The notes under the pieces were generated by a model that had not been told where the DNA came from, did not search any database, and saw only the letters and a program-made list of their open reading frames with translations. A DNA stretch of 64,000 nucleotides from Elusimicrobiota bacterium (GTDB taxonomy: Bacteria; Elusimicrobiota; Elusimicrobia; UBA1565; UBA9628), in contig DMMY01000011.1 of the NCBI GenBank assembly GCA_003452935.1, positions 1 to 64,000 on the forward strand. The letters are read 5' to 3'. Numbering within the stretch: position 1 is the first letter of the stretch; each line of letters opens with the position of its first letter. A program made the translations under genes and the position numbers. Positions 8,617 to 17,645 of this stretch are shown here, piece after piece.

Positions 8617-10170
8617 TCATGGCCGCAGCCGCTCCAAACTCCGGTACTGCATGGCCTCGCCAAGATGCCCGATAGCAACGCCTGCTCTGCCATCCAAATC
8701 CGCGATAGTCCGGGCCACCCTGAGAACGCGATCCAGGCTGCGGGCGGAAAGGCCAAGCTTGCGCGCCGCCTCCCCCAGAAGCTCGATCGCCGCGGCACCC
8801 AAGGCGCAGTAGCGGCGCAGGTCTCGCGACGGGATATGGGCGTTGACCAGGAAGCCCGAAGACGCGAAGCGCTCCCGCTGGATCTGCCGCGCCCTCTTGA
8901 CCCGCTCCAGCATCCGGCCGGAGGTTTCTTCCCGTTCCGCGGGACCACGGGCCGCCCACTGTTTAAAAGGAACGGGCGAGACCTCGACTTGGATGTCGAT
9001 GCGATCCAAAAGCGGGCCCGAAAGCCGGGCGATATACCGGGCCATGGCCAAAGGCGTGCATGCGCACGGCCGCACCGGGTGCCCTTTCCAGCCGCAAGGA
9101 CACAAGTTGCACGCGGCGACAAGAGCGAACTTCGCGGGGTACTCCACCGTCTCTCTGGCCCGGGCGACCACGACCGTCCCGTCCTCGAGGGGCTGGCGCA
9201 GGGACTCCAAGGCCAGGCGGTTGAACTCAGCCAGCTCGTCGAGGAAAAGAACTCCTCCATGGGCCAGGGAGACCTCGCCGGGCCGGACCAACTGCCCCCC
9301 GCCGATCAAGGCCACGTGCGAGGCGCCGTGATGAGGAGCGCGGAAAGGACGCCGGCTGATGAGGCCGGCCTTGCGCCAATCCTGGGATACGGAATGGATG
9401 CGCGTGACTTCCATGGCCTCCTCAGGAGTCAGGTCCGGCAGGATGGTAGGCAGCCGCCGGGCCAGCATGGACTTGCCCGAGCCCGGCGGCCCTACCAAAA
9501 GGACGTGATGCCCGCCCGCGGCCGCGACTTCCAAGGCTCGCTTGGCCAGGGACTGCCCCCGCACATCGGAATAGTCGACGTGCAAAGACCCGTCTTCGGC
9601 GCAGTCCTTTCTCTTCTCGCCGGAGGGGCTGACGACAAATTCTTTCAACACAGCCTGCGGAGCCCCGGCCAGGAAATCAGCCACTTCGCGCAAGGTAACG
9701 GCGCCGTAAGCCGTAAGGCCCGCGGCCGCGGCTTCGCAAGCGTTGTCCCTAGGCACGATGATGCCGCTCAAACCCTGGCTCTTGGCATCGGCCGCCATGG
9801 CCAGGACCCCGCGCACGGGCCTGAGGCCTCCGTCCAAGGCCAATTCACCCGCGAAGCAGTAGCGCCGCATCCACTCCCCGGCGGGGAGCTGGCCGGATGC
9901 GGAAAGCACGGCCAAGGCGATGGGCAGGTCGAAATGGGAGCCTTGCTTGCGGGACCGGGCAGGAGCCAGGTTGACCGTGATGCGGCGTTGCGGGAACCGA
10001 TAGCCCGAGTTGCGCACGGCCGCGCACACCCGGTCGCGCGATTCGCGCACCGCCACGTCGGGCAGGCCCACCGTGGTGAAGCCCGGCAGTCCGTTGGCCA
10101 GGTCCAACTCCACCATGACGGGGTAGCCCTCCACGCCGCGCAGGCCGAAAGAACAGATTCTAGACAGCAT
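8617..10170 (-). CDS. comM: ComM/YifB family Mg-chelatase-like AAA ATPase
   Basis: AAA+ helicase of the ComM family, which promotes branch migration during natural transformation. The N-terminal ChlI-like domain begins SFGLRGVEGYPVMVELDL. Walker A is LLVGPPGSGKSMLARRLP near residue 225, Walker B is GGVLFLDELAEF, and the region CNLCPCGWKGHPVRPCAC supplies the four-Cys zinc element inserted in the ATPase. The C-terminal Mg-chelatase domain starts after LLDRIDIQVEVSP. 517 aa is the normal length. It precedes, on the same strand, the LysM to purA run that includes dprA, with 129 nt between it and the LysM gene. GGAG lies upstream of the ATG. Confidence 0.96.
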   Translation of the reverse strand: MLSRICSFGLRGVEGYPVMVELDLANGLPGFTTVGLPDVAVRESRDRVCAAVRNSGYRFPQRRITVNLAPARSRKQGSHFDLPIALAVLSASGQLPAGEWMRRYCFAGELALDGGLRPVRGVLAMAADAKSQGLSGIIVPRDNACEAAAAGLTAYGAVTLREVADFLAGAPQAVLKEFVVSPSGEKRKDCAEDGSLHVDYSDVRGQSLAKRALEVAAAGGHHVLLVGPPGSGKSMLARRLPTILPDLTPEEAMEVTRIHSVSQDWRKAGLISRRPFRAPHHGASHVALIGGGQLVRPGEVSLAHGGVLFLDELAEFNRLALESLRQPLEDGTVVVARARETVEYPAKFALVAACNLCPCGWKGHPVRPCACTPLAMARYIARLSGPLLDRIDIQVEVSPVPFKQWAARGPAEREETSGRMLERVKRARQIQRERFASSGFLVNAHIPSRDLRRYCALGAAAIELLGEAARKLGLSARSLDRVLRVARTIADLDGRAGVAIGHLGEAMQYRSLERLRP

Positions 10171-10313
10171 GGTTCTCCATATACCATACGATTAAGGACG
10201 CGATTTGTTCCCGATGGCAGAGCCGCCGGCGCTAAACGGCAAGGCTAGGAAGGAATTATTTCCAGAACGAATCGGCTGGGCTTAACGCCAAGCTCGATAT
10301 ATGCGGAGAAGCC

Positions 10314-11471
10314 TCAGCCTTCGCCCCCGGTCCCGATCTCCACGTAATTATAATCCGGCTCGACCGCGCGGACGACGAAGCGGTAGCCCGGCAGGCGGAC
10401 CAGCAGAACGGCCAGATCGTCGGGCGAAATCTTTTCGGCAAAAACGCGCAAACGGACTTCACGGGGGCCCAGGCCCGCCACCACCGCCCCCACCACGCCC
10501 CCGATGGCGCGCACGTCGGACACCAACCGGCGCACGGCATCCAGATCCGCCATTCCCAGCACGGTCACGAAAAGCTCCGAACGCTCCCGAAACCGGCTCG
10601 AAAGCTCGCCTGTCAGCTTCTCGGCCGCCAGGTCGCCCGCGTTATGCAGGGCTTTGGCCGCCGCGCTCTCGGGCGCCAGGTCCATCGCTGTCGCCTCCGC
10701 CGATACGGCCGCCAAGGAAGTTCCGGAAGGAAACAAAGACGCCGTGCCCGAGACGAATCCCCGGTACCAATGATAGCCGGATATGCGCAAATCCTGGACA
10801 GGCTGGGCCTTCGCGGATCCGGAGAACACGACATGGGCGGCGGCGGCGCGGGCCGCGGATTGGGCGTCTTTCCTCGATCCGGTCTTGGCGAATTTCGGAT
10901 CGAGACGGTCGCTCTGGTCGAAAACCTGATAGCCGCGGGCCGCGAGCTGGCGGCGCAGCGCGTGCGAGGCCGCGCCCACGTCGCGGCCAGCCCCGGGGCC
11001 GGCTTCCTCCATGGCGATCAGTATCCGCGGGGTCCCATAGACCCCTTCCGGCCGAACCAGGCCCATGTCATCGAGATCCTTCATGAGTTTCCGGAGCACC
11101 ACCATGGCGCGGATGCGAACCCTGGTCGCGCCGGGCTCGCGCGCCGCCTCCACAACCTGGATCTTGCGCAGATAAGCCCGCGGCTGGGACAAGATTTTTT
11201 CCTGGACATCCTCCCCCGATGAGGCGCGCGCCTGCGACGACACGAACAAATCCAGAAGCCCGGCCAGGACCTTGCCCTCCGCCGCGGACACGGCGCTCGC
11301 CTGGGCGGGAGTTTCGCCGGGCGCGGAAATGGCCTCGGCTTCGACCACGACGCCCTCGCGATGCACGCCGACCTGCAAACCGGAGCAACCGCAGCCGAGG
11401 CAAGCCGCGGCAATCAGGACCAAGGCCCGCGGCAACGGCGCGGCGGGACCGCTCCCGCAGCCGCGGCGCAT
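10314..11471 (-). CDS. Envelope protein, FlgT/LPP20-like layout
   Basis: 385 aa. The frame is open upstream but the ATG at 11471 overlaps the kinase stop and is followed at once by a hydrophobic export signal (ALVLIAAACLGCGCSGLQVG) rich in Cys, so a lipoprotein is likely though the exact lipidated Cys is unclear. Residues about 55-135 (VLAGLLDLFV, IQVVEAAREPGATRVRIRAM) resemble the repeated domain of secreted proteins that use Lpp20/FlgT-type folds; residues 140-250 look like a CsgG-type TPRILIAMEE segment. The C-terminal ~100 residues form two ferredoxin-like halves. Function unknown; its place after a sensor kinase suggests an envelope-associated partner. Confidence 0.65.
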   Translation of the reverse strand: MRRGCGSGPAAPLPRALVLIAAACLGCGCSGLQVGVHREGVVVEAEAISAPGETPAQASAVSAAEGKVLAGLLDLFVSSQARASSGEDVQEKILSQPRAYLRKIQVVEAAREPGATRVRIRAMVVLRKLMKDLDDMGLVRPEGVYGTPRILIAMEEAGPGAGRDVGAASHALRRQLAARGYQVFDQSDRLDPKFAKTGSRKDAQSAARAAAAHVVFSGSAKAQPVQDLRISGYHWYRGFVSGTASLFPSGTSLAAVSAEATAMDLAPESAAAKALHNAGDLAAEKLTGELSSRFRERSELFVTVLGMADLDAVRRLVSDVRAIGGVVGAVVAGLGPREVRLRVFAEKISPDDLAVLLVRLPGYRFVVRAVEPDYNYVEIGTGGEG

Positions 11472-13429
11472 CAGTCCCGCTCCCTGACCGAACGCCTCTG
11501 CAGGGGCAGGGTGATGTAAAAACGAGTGCCTTTGCCCACCTCGGAATGAAACCAAATCTTTCCCCCATGCCGAGCCACCACTTCCTTGCTGATGGTCAGC
11601 CCGAGCCCCGTGCCCGAAGCCGCCACCTCGGACCGGTTGCGCGCCCGGTAGAATTTTTCAAAAATACGCCCCTGATCGTCAGGATGTATGCCGACGCCGT
11701 CGTCCGTCACGGAAACCTCGACCTCCGCGCCCTTGTCCGCCACGCGCACGGCCACGCTGCCCCCCGGCCGGGTGAATTTGACCGCGTTGGAAATCAGGTT
11801 GTCGACGGCCATTCCCAGCCATTTCGCGTCGCCCATGACGGCCGGCAGGTTGCCGGATATGTCCACGGAAACGGTCTTGCCCCCCTCCTCGGCCGCGCGG
11901 CGATGGGTCTCGGCGCTGGCGCGAACCACCTGATCCAGGGCCACGGGGGCCCTTTCCAGGTCCATGCCGGCCTCAAGCCGCGACACGTCCAGGAGGTCGG
12001 TGACCAGGCTGGTCAGCCTGGCGACCTGGGCCTTGGCGATATTAAGGAACTCCTCCTGCTGCCCGTTCAACGGACCGGCCTCTCCTTCCAGAAGCACGGT
12101 CAAGAATCCGGACAAGGACGTCAGAGGCGTCTTGAACTCGTGGCTCACGGTGGAAACGAACTCGCTCTTCATGCGATTGAGGGCCGCCAATTGTTCCGCC
12201 ACCTGGGAAAGCTTGCGGTTAAGAATGGCCGTTTCCACGATGACCGCGGCTTCCTCGGCGATGATCGTCATCATCTCCACCTGGTCGCGGCTGAAGAAAT
12301 CCTTTTGAAAGCTCCCGATGCGCATGACCCCGATGCAGCGTTCCTCCACGAGCAGGGGAATGACCATGAGGGAATGTATCCTCCAAAGCCTCGCGTAATG
12401 AGCGATGACCTGGGGATCGGCTTGCGCGTCACCCGTAAGAAAGGACTCCCGGGTCTTGAAAACACGAACCGATGAGGCGTCATCCCGGTCCAAGGGGATG
12501 CGATAAAATTGCTCATCGCCCTCCAGGCCATAAGCGCCCGGCTGCGTCGCCAGCTCCGCGGTCGTCTCATCGAGCAGAAGGAAGGCGACCAAGTCCGCCT
12601 GCAGATACTTGGCCACGATGGAGACGATGGCGTTGAGCGACGATTGCGCCTGGGGACCGCGAGAGACCAGGGCTTCCGCGACCTCGTGCAAGGTCTTGAC
12701 TTCCCGGGACTTCTCGATAAGCCGGGTGTGGGTGTGCGTCAGCTCTTCGATGGCCGAGGTCAACCCTCCCTGCAGGCGTTCGCTGGCCTGGGAAAGCCGC
12801 ACCAAGTCGTCGATGATCTCGGCCAAGGACGTCGAAAGGCGGCGCACGATTTCGAAGAAAGGCTCGGCCTCGCCCAGCACAGCGCCCCGAGGATCCCTGT
12901 CCGCGGCGACCAGTATCCCCTCGGAACTCCCCCCCCGCCCCCAAGGGATGAGGCGCAGGGCGCAAAAACCATGATCGGCAAGAAGGCGAAGCAACGGATC
13001 TTCCTCGCAATCGCGATATCCGGATATAGGATGGGTAAAGCCGCCGTTTTCCACGGCACGCTTCAGCAGGGGGGAATCAAAGCTCCAGGCGCCCTTGGGA
13101 AGCTCCGACCACACCCGCCCCCGCGCGGCCACGATCGTCGCTTCCGCGGAAGCGGCTCCCCGCCGGATCCAACAAAGGGCCAACTCCGGCAGACGCTCGT
13201 GCAGGCAGCCCACCGCGCGCTGGCCCATCTCGTTAAGGGCATGGGGCGCCGTGCTCGTGGAGAGCTGCAAGTCCAGCACGTCGAGGGCAAACTGCCGCAG
13301 ATCGTCGGCTCTGTCGCGGACCGCGCGAAGATTGCGCTCCAAGGGGAGAAGCCTCCGGAACATGAAAAACCAGTATGTGGAGAATCCCGAGACCAGGCCA
13401 ACCAAAAGCAGCAGCAAATAGTCGCTCAT
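11471..13429 (-). CDS. Membrane-anchored GAF-domain sensor histidine kinase
   Basis: 652 aa. One N-terminal transmembrane helix (YLLLLLVGLVSGFSTYWFF) is followed by a coiled region, a divergent GAF-like domain (about 70-190), a second clear GAF domain (about 265-410), then HisKA with H-box FVSTVSHEFKTPLTSL and a HATPase_c domain with N-box DNLISNAVKF, G1 TDDGVGIHPDD and G2 GTGLGLTISKEVV. It should autophosphorylate on the His in response to a cytosolic cue. No receiver domain or adjacent response regulator is present, so its partner is elsewhere. It overlaps the DnaA-like gene by ATGA and is coupled to the downstream envelope protein. Confidence 0.93.
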   Translation of the reverse strand: MSDYLLLLLVGLVSGFSTYWFFMFRRLLPLERNLRAVRDRADDLRQFALDVLDLQLSTSTAPHALNEMGQRAVGCLHERLPELALCWIRRGAASAEATIVAARGRVWSELPKGAWSFDSPLLKRAVENGGFTHPISGYRDCEEDPLLRLLADHGFCALRLIPWGRGGSSEGILVAADRDPRGAVLGEAEPFFEIVRRLSTSLAEIIDDLVRLSQASERLQGGLTSAIEELTHTHTRLIEKSREVKTLHEVAEALVSRGPQAQSSLNAIVSIVAKYLQADLVAFLLLDETTAELATQPGAYGLEGDEQFYRIPLDRDDASSVRVFKTRESFLTGDAQADPQVIAHYARLWRIHSLMVIPLLVEERCIGVMRIGSFQKDFFSRDQVEMMTIIAEEAAVIVETAILNRKLSQVAEQLAALNRMKSEFVSTVSHEFKTPLTSLSGFLTVLLEGEAGPLNGQQEEFLNIAKAQVARLTSLVTDLLDVSRLEAGMDLERAPVALDQVVRASAETHRRAAEEGGKTVSVDISGNLPAVMGDAKWLGMAVDNLISNAVKFTRPGGSVAVRVADKGAEVEVSVTDDGVGIHPDDQGRIFEKFYRARNRSEVAASGTGLGLTISKEVVARHGGKIWFHSEVGKGTRFYITLPLQRRSVRERD

Positions 13430-15468
13430 TTTTTGGCGGCGGGAATAAAATCAAGATTAGCGGACACAAAAGGCCGCGTGACGCCGATCTCGGAGAAAGG
13501 AAGCCAACCCATGACCACGCCGGCGCTCTCCAGGATGTGCCGGACCGCATGGGCGAATTCCGCCACCCTGCCGGAAAGACTCGATCCAGAGGCCGGCCCC
13601 AGAACCAACGCCACTTGAGCCGCGCAGCGTCGGCACGACTCCCCGATCTGAAAAGGCACCCCAAAAGGCTGGTCGGCGTCGTAGGCCTCGCAGAGGACTT
13701 GACGGTAAGTTCGCTTAAGCCCGAGTTGCGCGGCTGTCCGATAAAACAGCGCCAGTATCCAGGGGATCATCATTTCCTGGGACTTGGGATAGAAAATGGC
13801 CATCGGGCGGGCATCCGGCGTTGGCAAGGGCGGAGCGAATCCTTTGACCGAATCCAGCTCTTCCGCGCCGGGCACTTCCTCCCGGCTGGCCCGTTCACCG
13901 GGCTTCAAGAGCTGCTGCAGGATATCCTCCAGGGCCTGACTCTTGCCCGCGCCGGCACGCAATTCTTTCAACGCCAGCAAGCGCGACACGGTCCTTGGAA
14001 ACTCGGCGTACGCCGGCCCCAGTTCTTCCTGGAGCTTGCCTACCTCGAAGGCAGACAACGACGCCCCCCGGCGGTCCGCATAGGCCTCCAAGATTTCTTT
14101 TTGGGTCAGGGGATTGGGGACCTTCATATCCACGGCCCAACCCTTGGATAAGGACAGCTTCAAGGCCTCCTCCAGCATCCCGAGCGCCCGCGGAGGATAG
14201 GCCGACGTGAAGACCACCTGCAGAGTGCGGGCGAAAAACTTCTGAAAAAGCTGAGCCAAGGCGGCCTGGTTTTTCTCGGAGATCGCCATGAGATGCACAT
14301 CATCGACCAGAAGCGCTTTGGCGGCTGCGAAAAACTCCTCGATACGCCCCAGCTTGCCCGCGGCCAAGGCCGAGCTGACCGCTCTGGCGAGATTCGATCC
14401 CGAGGTCAGAATCACGGCGTCCTCTCCCAGAGCCTTGCCCAAGGCCGAGCCCACCGCGTGAAGGACGTGCGTCTTGCCCACGCCGGGAACGCCGTAGATG
14501 AAAAGCGGATTATACATGACCCCGGGGGAGTTGACCACGGACGTGGCGGCCGCGTGCGCGAAACGATTATGGGAGCCCACCACGAGAGTATCGAAGTTCT
14601 GCCGGGGATCCCACGGCAGCCTCAGTCCCCAGAGGGCATCCTCCGCGGTCCGACCGGGCAAAGCGCTCTGCGCGGCCGGCTCGGGGACAGCACCCAAAGA
14701 CCCCGGCTCCGATGGAGGGCTAAACGGCACCGGGCGCGACACGGGGCCCTGGCGCGGGAACCTCGGATCAGCGATAGGCGCAACGGCCGGCTCGGGAGCG
14801 GCAGGCGTTTTTCCCTCATCAGGCGCCGCGGGGAAATGGGCGGCTTCGGCCCCGCCAAAAATCGGCGGCATCGCCGGAGGCTCGGCCGCGGGCAAAACCT
14901 CCCTCGCCGCAGCCGGCAATACCAATTGTGACAGGAGGTCCGATCTCGCGCTCTCTGGAGCGGCAGGCGCTTTTCCCTCATCAGGCGCTGCGGGGAAATG
15001 GGCGGCTTCGGCCCCGCCAAAAATCGGCGGCATCGCCGGAGGCTCGGCCTTGCCCTCTGCGGCAGCCATGGGGCTGCCGTCTCCGAAAGGACCCGCGCCT
15101 TCGGCGCAGGCCGTCCTCTTATCGCCGGAGGCAGAGCTGGAAGCGGCATCCGGAGCGGACGTCACGCCCTCCACGGCGCCGGCAACGGGTCGATCCTGAG
15201 CCGTCGATTGGCTGAGGATCGATGACCCGCTTCCCGGCGCGATTTGCTCGAGATATTTTGACACCTTCTCCAATCCCAGTTGGGTGAGGCCGTGCAAATG
15301 TATCAAGAAGTCAAAACCCTCGGCATGCTCGACCTTGCGCGGCCGGCCGCACATGGCGCCGAACTTTTTCACAATCCGGACGACATGCTTCATTTCACCC
15401 TTGATCAGAAGGGCATAACGATGAGGATCATGGGCGCTCGGATCGGGCCGCAAAGACCACTTCTTCAT
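13426..15468 (-). CDS. DnaA-type AAA+ ATPase lacking DnaA domain IV
   Basis: 680 aa. Residues 1-75 form a small unrecognised domain (HRYALLIKGEMKHVVRIVKK). Residues about 75-285 are Ala/Pro/Gly-rich and include a duplicated 54-residue unit. The ATPase core is strikingly DnaA-like: FDTLVVGSHNRFAHAAA, then Walker A YGVPGVGKTHVLHAVG near residue 330 and Walker B ALLVDDVHLM near 385. The DnaA DNA-binding domain IV is absent; instead the last ~125 residues (from MAIFYPKSQEM) are an unfamiliar domain with a CRRC pair. It is therefore a paralogue, not the initiator. Neighbours are pilT and an Ala/Pro protein upstream, a sensor kinase downstream, all overlapping or nearly so. Start chosen at the ATG 4 nt after the preceding stop. 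Confidence 0.8.
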   Translation of the reverse strand: MKKWSLRPDPSAHDPHRYALLIKGEMKHVVRIVKKFGAMCGRPRKVEHAEGFDFLIHLHGLTQLGLEKVSKYLEQIAPGSGSSILSQSTAQDRPVAGAVEGVTSAPDAASSSASGDKRTACAEGAGPFGDGSPMAAAEGKAEPPAMPPIFGGAEAAHFPAAPDEGKAPAAPESARSDLLSQLVLPAAAREVLPAAEPPAMPPIFGGAEAAHFPAAPDEGKTPAAPEPAVAPIADPRFPRQGPVSRPVPFSPPSEPGSLGAVPEPAAQSALPGRTAEDALWGLRLPWDPRQNFDTLVVGSHNRFAHAAATSVVNSPGVMYNPLFIYGVPGVGKTHVLHAVGSALGKALGEDAVILTSGSNLARAVSSALAAGKLGRIEEFFAAAKALLVDDVHLMAISEKNQAALAQLFQKFFARTLQVVFTSAYPPRALGMLEEALKLSLSKGWAVDMKVPNPLTQKEILEAYADRRGASLSAFEVGKLQEELGPAYAEFPRTVSRLLALKELRAGAGKSQALEDILQQLLKPGERASREEVPGAEELDSVKGFAPPLPTPDARPMAIFYPKSQEMMIPWILALFYRTAAQLGLKRTYRQVLCEAYDADQPFGVPFQIGESCRRCAAQVALVLGPASGSSLSGRVAEFAHAVRHILESAGVVMGWLPFSEIGVTRPFVSANLDFIPAAKK
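14795..15049. repeat. 93-bp direct repeat pair inside DnaA-like gene
   Basis: Copies at 14795-14887 and 14957-15049 differ at about three positions and are offset by 162 bp (54 codons), so the frame is kept. They encode PPAMPPIFGGAEAAHFP units of the disordered linker. A recent in-frame tandem duplication is the simplest reading. Confidence 0.85.
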
Positions 15469-15472
15469 AGCG

Positions 15473-16531
15473 TCATTCGTGTGGGAGCAGCATGGCATCG
15501 ACGATGATATCAACCGCCACTGATTTTTTGCCCGCGTCGAGAGGGTTGACGACACGGAACATGATCCCAGCTCCGCCAAAGGCCTCCCCCAATTCGCGCA
15601 GTTTTCCCTCGGAAAGTCCCTCCAATATCCCCAAAACCGCCACGGCCTTGGCCTGCGCGACCCGTTCCAGGACCTCCTTGGGGGAGCATTCTTCCGCTAT
15701 GGGCTGGTAGAGCACGCGCCGCAAAAAGAGCGGCTTCTTGGAGACGGTCTGTGCCGTCTGCTCAAGCAATTTAATAAAGGCATCCCTTTCGCCTGCATAC
15801 TTCTCCAGATAGATATAAGCCACGGGCCGGATTTGGTCTTTGCCGATCTTTTCAGGCATCTTCGTTTCCGGGATATGATCCGGCGGCTTGCACCCGGCCT
15901 TCAAAGGAACAGCCGGAGCGGGCGGAACAGCGCGCGCTGCCGTCTCCGCCGCCGGCGCCGAAGGGGCGTCACGGTCAGCTCTCTTCTCGCCGGAAGCAAC
16001 GGCAGGCTCCAAAGTGATCTCTCGAGGCGGATTCCCCGGGGACTGTGGAGTCTGGCGCGGGCTCAAGGGCGGGGCCAAAGCCGGCCCATTCTCAACGGCG
16101 GCTGGCTTGGCCGGAGGCTGCGCCGGCAAGGCGCTAGACGCGGCAGGCGCGGCCGGCTTGGCAGGAGGCTGCGCCGGAAAAACGCTTGACGCGGAAGGCG
16201 CGGCCGGCTTGACAGGAGGCTGCGCCGGAAAAACGCTTGACGCGGAAGGCGCAGCCGGCTTGGCAGGAGGCTGCGCCGGCAAAACGCTTGACGCGGAAGG
16301 CGCGGCCGGCTTGGCAGGAGGCTGCGCCGGCAAAACGCTTGACGCGGAAGGCGCGGCCGGCTTGGCAAGAGGCTGCGCCGGCAAGGCGCTGGACGCAGCA
16401 GGCGCGGCTGGATTGACCGGCGCCTGGGGCTCTGGCGACGCGCTCCCCAAGTCCGATAGGATGGCGTCGAGATCGGTGAGGATTTCCTCGACCTCGCGAT
16501 CCTGCGGATCCTCGCGTTTTTCCTCAGCCAT
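15473..16531 (-). CDS. Ala/Pro-repeat protein of unknown function
   Basis: 352 aa with three parts. Residues 1-40 are acidic and helical (VEEILTDLDAILSDLG). Residues 42-143 are six near-identical 17-residue repeats of the type AAPSASSVLPAQPPAKP. After another Pro/Ala-rich stretch, the last ~125 residues (from IRPVAYIYLEKYAGERDAF) form a compact alpha/beta domain with AVAVLGILEGLSEGKL. No enzyme motif or membrane helix is seen. It sits 18 nt after pilT and 4 nt before the DnaA-like gene, which also has a repeat-rich linker, so the two may be partners. The start is the second in-frame ATG, nearest the family-like acidic helix; the ATG three codons upstream is possible. Confidence 0.75.
   Translation of the reverse strand: MAEEKREDPQDREVEEILTDLDAILSDLGSASPEPQAPVNPAAPAASSALPAQPLAKPAAPSASSVLPAQPPAKPAAPSASSVLPAQPPAKPAAPSASSVFPAQPPVKPAAPSASSVFPAQPPAKPAAPAASSALPAQPPAKPAAVENGPALAPPLSPRQTPQSPGNPPREITLEPAVASGEKRADRDAPSAPAAETAARAVPPAPAVPLKAGCKPPDHIPETKMPEKIGKDQIRPVAYIYLEKYAGERDAFIKLLEQTAQTVSKKPLFLRRVLYQPIAEECSPKEVLERVAQAKAVAVLGILEGLSEGKLRELGEAFGGAGIMFRVVNPLDAGKKSVAVDIIVDAMLLPHE
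16103..16408. repeat. 51-bp coding minisatellite, six units
   Basis: Six head-to-tail 51-bp units coding for 17-residue Ala/Pro/Ser repeats. Inner units differ by only a few bases (for example Leu/Phe and Ala/Val changes), showing recent unit duplication. The array is in frame, so copy-number change would lengthen or shorten the linker without breaking the gene. Confidence 0.9.
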
Positions 16532-16549
16532 GGCGCGCAAATCCCGCCA

Positions 16550-17638
16550 TCATCCCTCCACGCCGGTGGAGAGGCCCTGAAGTTTCAGGGCCACGTCCTG
16601 AGGACTTGTCGAGTTCTCAAGGACTGTTTTCTCGTCGATCTTGCTCTCGCGGTAAAGGCGGATGAGATCCTGGTCAAAGGAATGCATCCCGTAGTAAGCC
16701 CCTCCCTCGATGACCTTGTAGAGCTCGGCGGATTTGCCCTCCAGAAGGTGGCTGCGGATCATATTGTTGCCGATGAGTATCTCGGTGGCGGGATAGCGGC
16801 TCTTGCCGTCCTTCGACACCACCAGCCTTTGGGCCAGGACTCCCCTCAAGGTATTGGCCAGCTGCTGACGAACCTGATTGTGCTGGTGAGCCGGATGGGC
16901 GTCCACGATGCGGTCCAGGGTCTGGACCGCGTCCATCGTGTGCACCGTGGAAAGCACCAGGTGCCCGGTCTCGGCCGCGGAAATGGCGGCCTGCATGGTC
17001 TCCAGGTCCCGCATCTCCCCGACCACCACGACGTCCGGATCCTGGCGCAGGACATGGCGCAGGGCATGCGCGAAAGACTTGGTGTCCTTTCCCACCTCGC
17101 GCTGCACGATGGAGCACTTGAGGTCCACGTGGTAGAATTCGATGGGATCTTCAATGGTGATGACGCGGTAGGGATAGTTTTCGTTAAGGTGGTTGAGAAA
17201 GCTGTTCATGGTCGTGGTCTTCCCGGCCCCGGTGATGCCGGCGAACAGGATCAGGCCGCGGCTATGCTGGGCCAACTTCCTCATGGTTTCCGCCGGAAGA
17301 TTGAGCCCCTCGAAAGATTGCAGCTTCATGGGAATCACGCGCAGGGTCAGGCCGATGGTCCCCTTCTGAAGAAAAACGTTGACGCGAAAGCGCGACACTC
17401 CATCCAGGCTGTAAGCCAGGTCCAGCTCCTGTTCGCGCTCGAAGACACGGGCCTGGTCCTCGCTCATAAGCTGGTAAGCCATGGCCTTTATATCCTCAGG
17501 AGTTATCTTCTTGAGATTGGCGGCCATGATCATGGACCCGTGCAGCCGGAAGGCCGGAAAGGAATCCGCCTTGAAATGAATGTCCGAGATGTCCTTTTGA
17601 GCCATCAATCGAAGGATTTCCTTGATGTCGATAGCCAT
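16550..17638 (-). CDS. pilT: Type IV pilus retraction ATPase PilT
   Basis: Cytoplasmic hexameric ATPase powering pilus retraction and twitching. The N-terminal PAS-like domain contains the conserved ISDIHFKADSFPAFRLHG; Walker A is FAGITGAGKTTTMNSFL near residue 135; the Asp box (ITIEDPIEF), Walker B (VVVVGEMRDLETM) and His box (STVHTMDAVQTLDRI) all follow, as does the AIRNLIRE-region equivalent. 362 aa is the usual length. I prefer ATG 17638 (GGGAG 10 nt upstream) to an in-frame TTG at 17659 that overlaps the BMC-end gene. It lies 7 nt after that gene and 18 nt before the repeat protein. No pilB/pilC is in the window, but pseudopilin genes occur at 51.6-56 and 62.3-64 kb. Confidence 0.95.
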   Translation of the reverse strand: MAIDIKEILRLMAQKDISDIHFKADSFPAFRLHGSMIMAANLKKITPEDIKAMAYQLMSEDQARVFEREQELDLAYSLDGVSRFRVNVFLQKGTIGLTLRVIPMKLQSFEGLNLPAETMRKLAQHSRGLILFAGITGAGKTTTMNSFLNHLNENYPYRVITIEDPIEFYHVDLKCSIVQREVGKDTKSFAHALRHVLRQDPDVVVVGEMRDLETMQAAISAAETGHLVLSTVHTMDAVQTLDRIVDAHPAHQHNQVRQQLANTLRGVLAQRLVVSKDGKSRYPATEILIGNNMIRSHLLEGKSAELYKVIEGGAYYGMHSFDQDLIRLYRESKIDEKTVLENSTSPQDVALKLQGLSTGVEG

Positions 17639-17645
17639 GCCTTGA

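Noticed and set aside
8665..10248. A 527-codon plus-strand frame opposite comM
   Set aside because: Antisense shadow with Arg/Gly/His-rich, low-information sequence.
16103..16408. Possible CRISPR array
   Set aside because: Repeats are contiguous 51-bp coding units with no spacers and no cas genes.
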